Source: JAUZPB01 sp050262615
GTDB taxonomy: Bacteria; Bacteroidota; Ignavibacteria; Ignavibacteriales; SURF-24
Reading direction: 5' to 3'
DNA: 5,651 nt
Assembly (NCBI GenBank): GCA_050262615.1
Contig: JBLNEL010000391.1
Location: 1-5,651 of the forward strand
Below are positions 5,431 to 5,651 of the stretch, in pieces. Numbering within the stretch: position 1 is the first letter of the stretch; the number at the start of each line of letters is the position of its first letter. The position numbers and the translations under genes were made by a program. The notes below the pieces were generated by a model. That model saw only the letters and a program-made list of their open reading frames with translations. It did not search any database and was not told where the DNA came from.

Positions 5431-5651
5431 TTATTCAACATCCCAATACGGGCGATAGCCATAGTAGCTGTAAATGTCTGAAACAAATTGCTGATCTGGA
5501 TTATCCGGCCAGTTATCTTTGTCAAAACCCGGGGCATTTTCCAGTTTTTCTTTAGGGACATCCAGGTAAAATGCATGTTCCTCAGGTGAAAGTCTTAAGG
5601 ATTCCCATGGAATAGCAAAGTATTTATCTCCGATCCCTAAAAAACCTCCAA
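5431..5651 (-). CDS. PRC-barrel domain protein, C-terminal part (5' end outside window)
   Basis: A minus-strand frame ends at TAA (5433-5431) and stays open for 72 residues to the window edge. The visible part begins GGFLGIGDKYFAIPWESL, the second half of a PRC-barrel domain (FLG-x-G-D-K and the PWE segment are typical). The tail is KLENAPGFDKDNWP followed by IYSYYGYRPYWDVE, common in bacterial PRC-barrel proteins of this type. PRC barrels are small beta-barrels found in photosynthetic reaction centre H subunits, RimM and many stress-related or uncharacterised proteins. The role here is not known. Translation on the other strand or in other frames gives nothing recognisable. It converges on the T9SS gene and shares the terminator at 5370-5410. 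Confidence 0.8.
   Translation of the reverse strand, partial: GGFLGIGDKYFAIPWESLRLSPEEHAFYLDVPKEKLENAPGFDKDNWPDNPDQQFVSDIYSYYGYRPYWDVE

Noticed and set aside
1..5651. CRISPR array, insertion sequence or phage region
   Set aside because: No spaced direct repeats, transposase, integrase or terminal inverted repeats were seen. The S74 tail-fibre-like domain alone does not mean prophage, because the protein has a signal peptide and a T9SS neighbour.

Overview
The window is AT-rich bacterial DNA, most likely from the Ignavibacteria/Chlorobi side of the Bacteroidota-Chlorobiota group. The best pointer is the C-terminal type IX secretion sorting domain of the last complete gene, which carries the NYPNPFN signature common in Ignavibacteria and relatives. 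A trimeric head plus S74-type chaperone protein next to it fits the same group. This placement comes from protein style alone; no database search was possible.

Layout. Positions 1-1041 hold a rightward pair: the C-terminal half of a class I SAM-dependent methyltransferase, then one base later an FtsE-type ABC ATPase. The ATPase runs tail-to-tail into a leftward housekeeping block, with stop codons overlapping by 6 bases. In its direction of transcription that block is tRNA-Arg(ACG) with its own promoter and terminator, then tadA (tRNA adenosine-34 deaminase), then adk (adenylate kinase). TadA makes inosine at the wobble position of tRNA-Arg(ACG), so the enzyme and its normal bacterial substrate are direct neighbours here.

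From about 2600 to 5404 there is a rightward two-gene surface cassette. It has a candidate TAnnTTTG promoter overlapped by a perfect 9-bp inverted repeat, a very strong Shine-Dalgarno sequence, and a TTG start. The first protein (419 aa) has a signal peptide, a tail-fibre-like segment, six in-register 14-residue YadA-type head repeats, an S74-type intramolecular chaperone domain that appears to lack the usual catalytic serine, and a C-terminal coiled coil. The second (448 aa) overlaps it by ATGA and is a secreted beta-rich protein ending in a type IX sorting domain. A strong hairpin terminator closes the cassette and probably works in both directions. Beyond it, the C-terminal end of a PRC-barrel-domain protein comes in on the minus strand and runs off the window edge.

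The housekeeping genes are confidently identified. The least described part is the surface cassette: a likely trimeric, probably non-self-cleaving adhesin or fibre, translationally coupled to a T9SS cargo protein. Any physical partnership between the two is inference.
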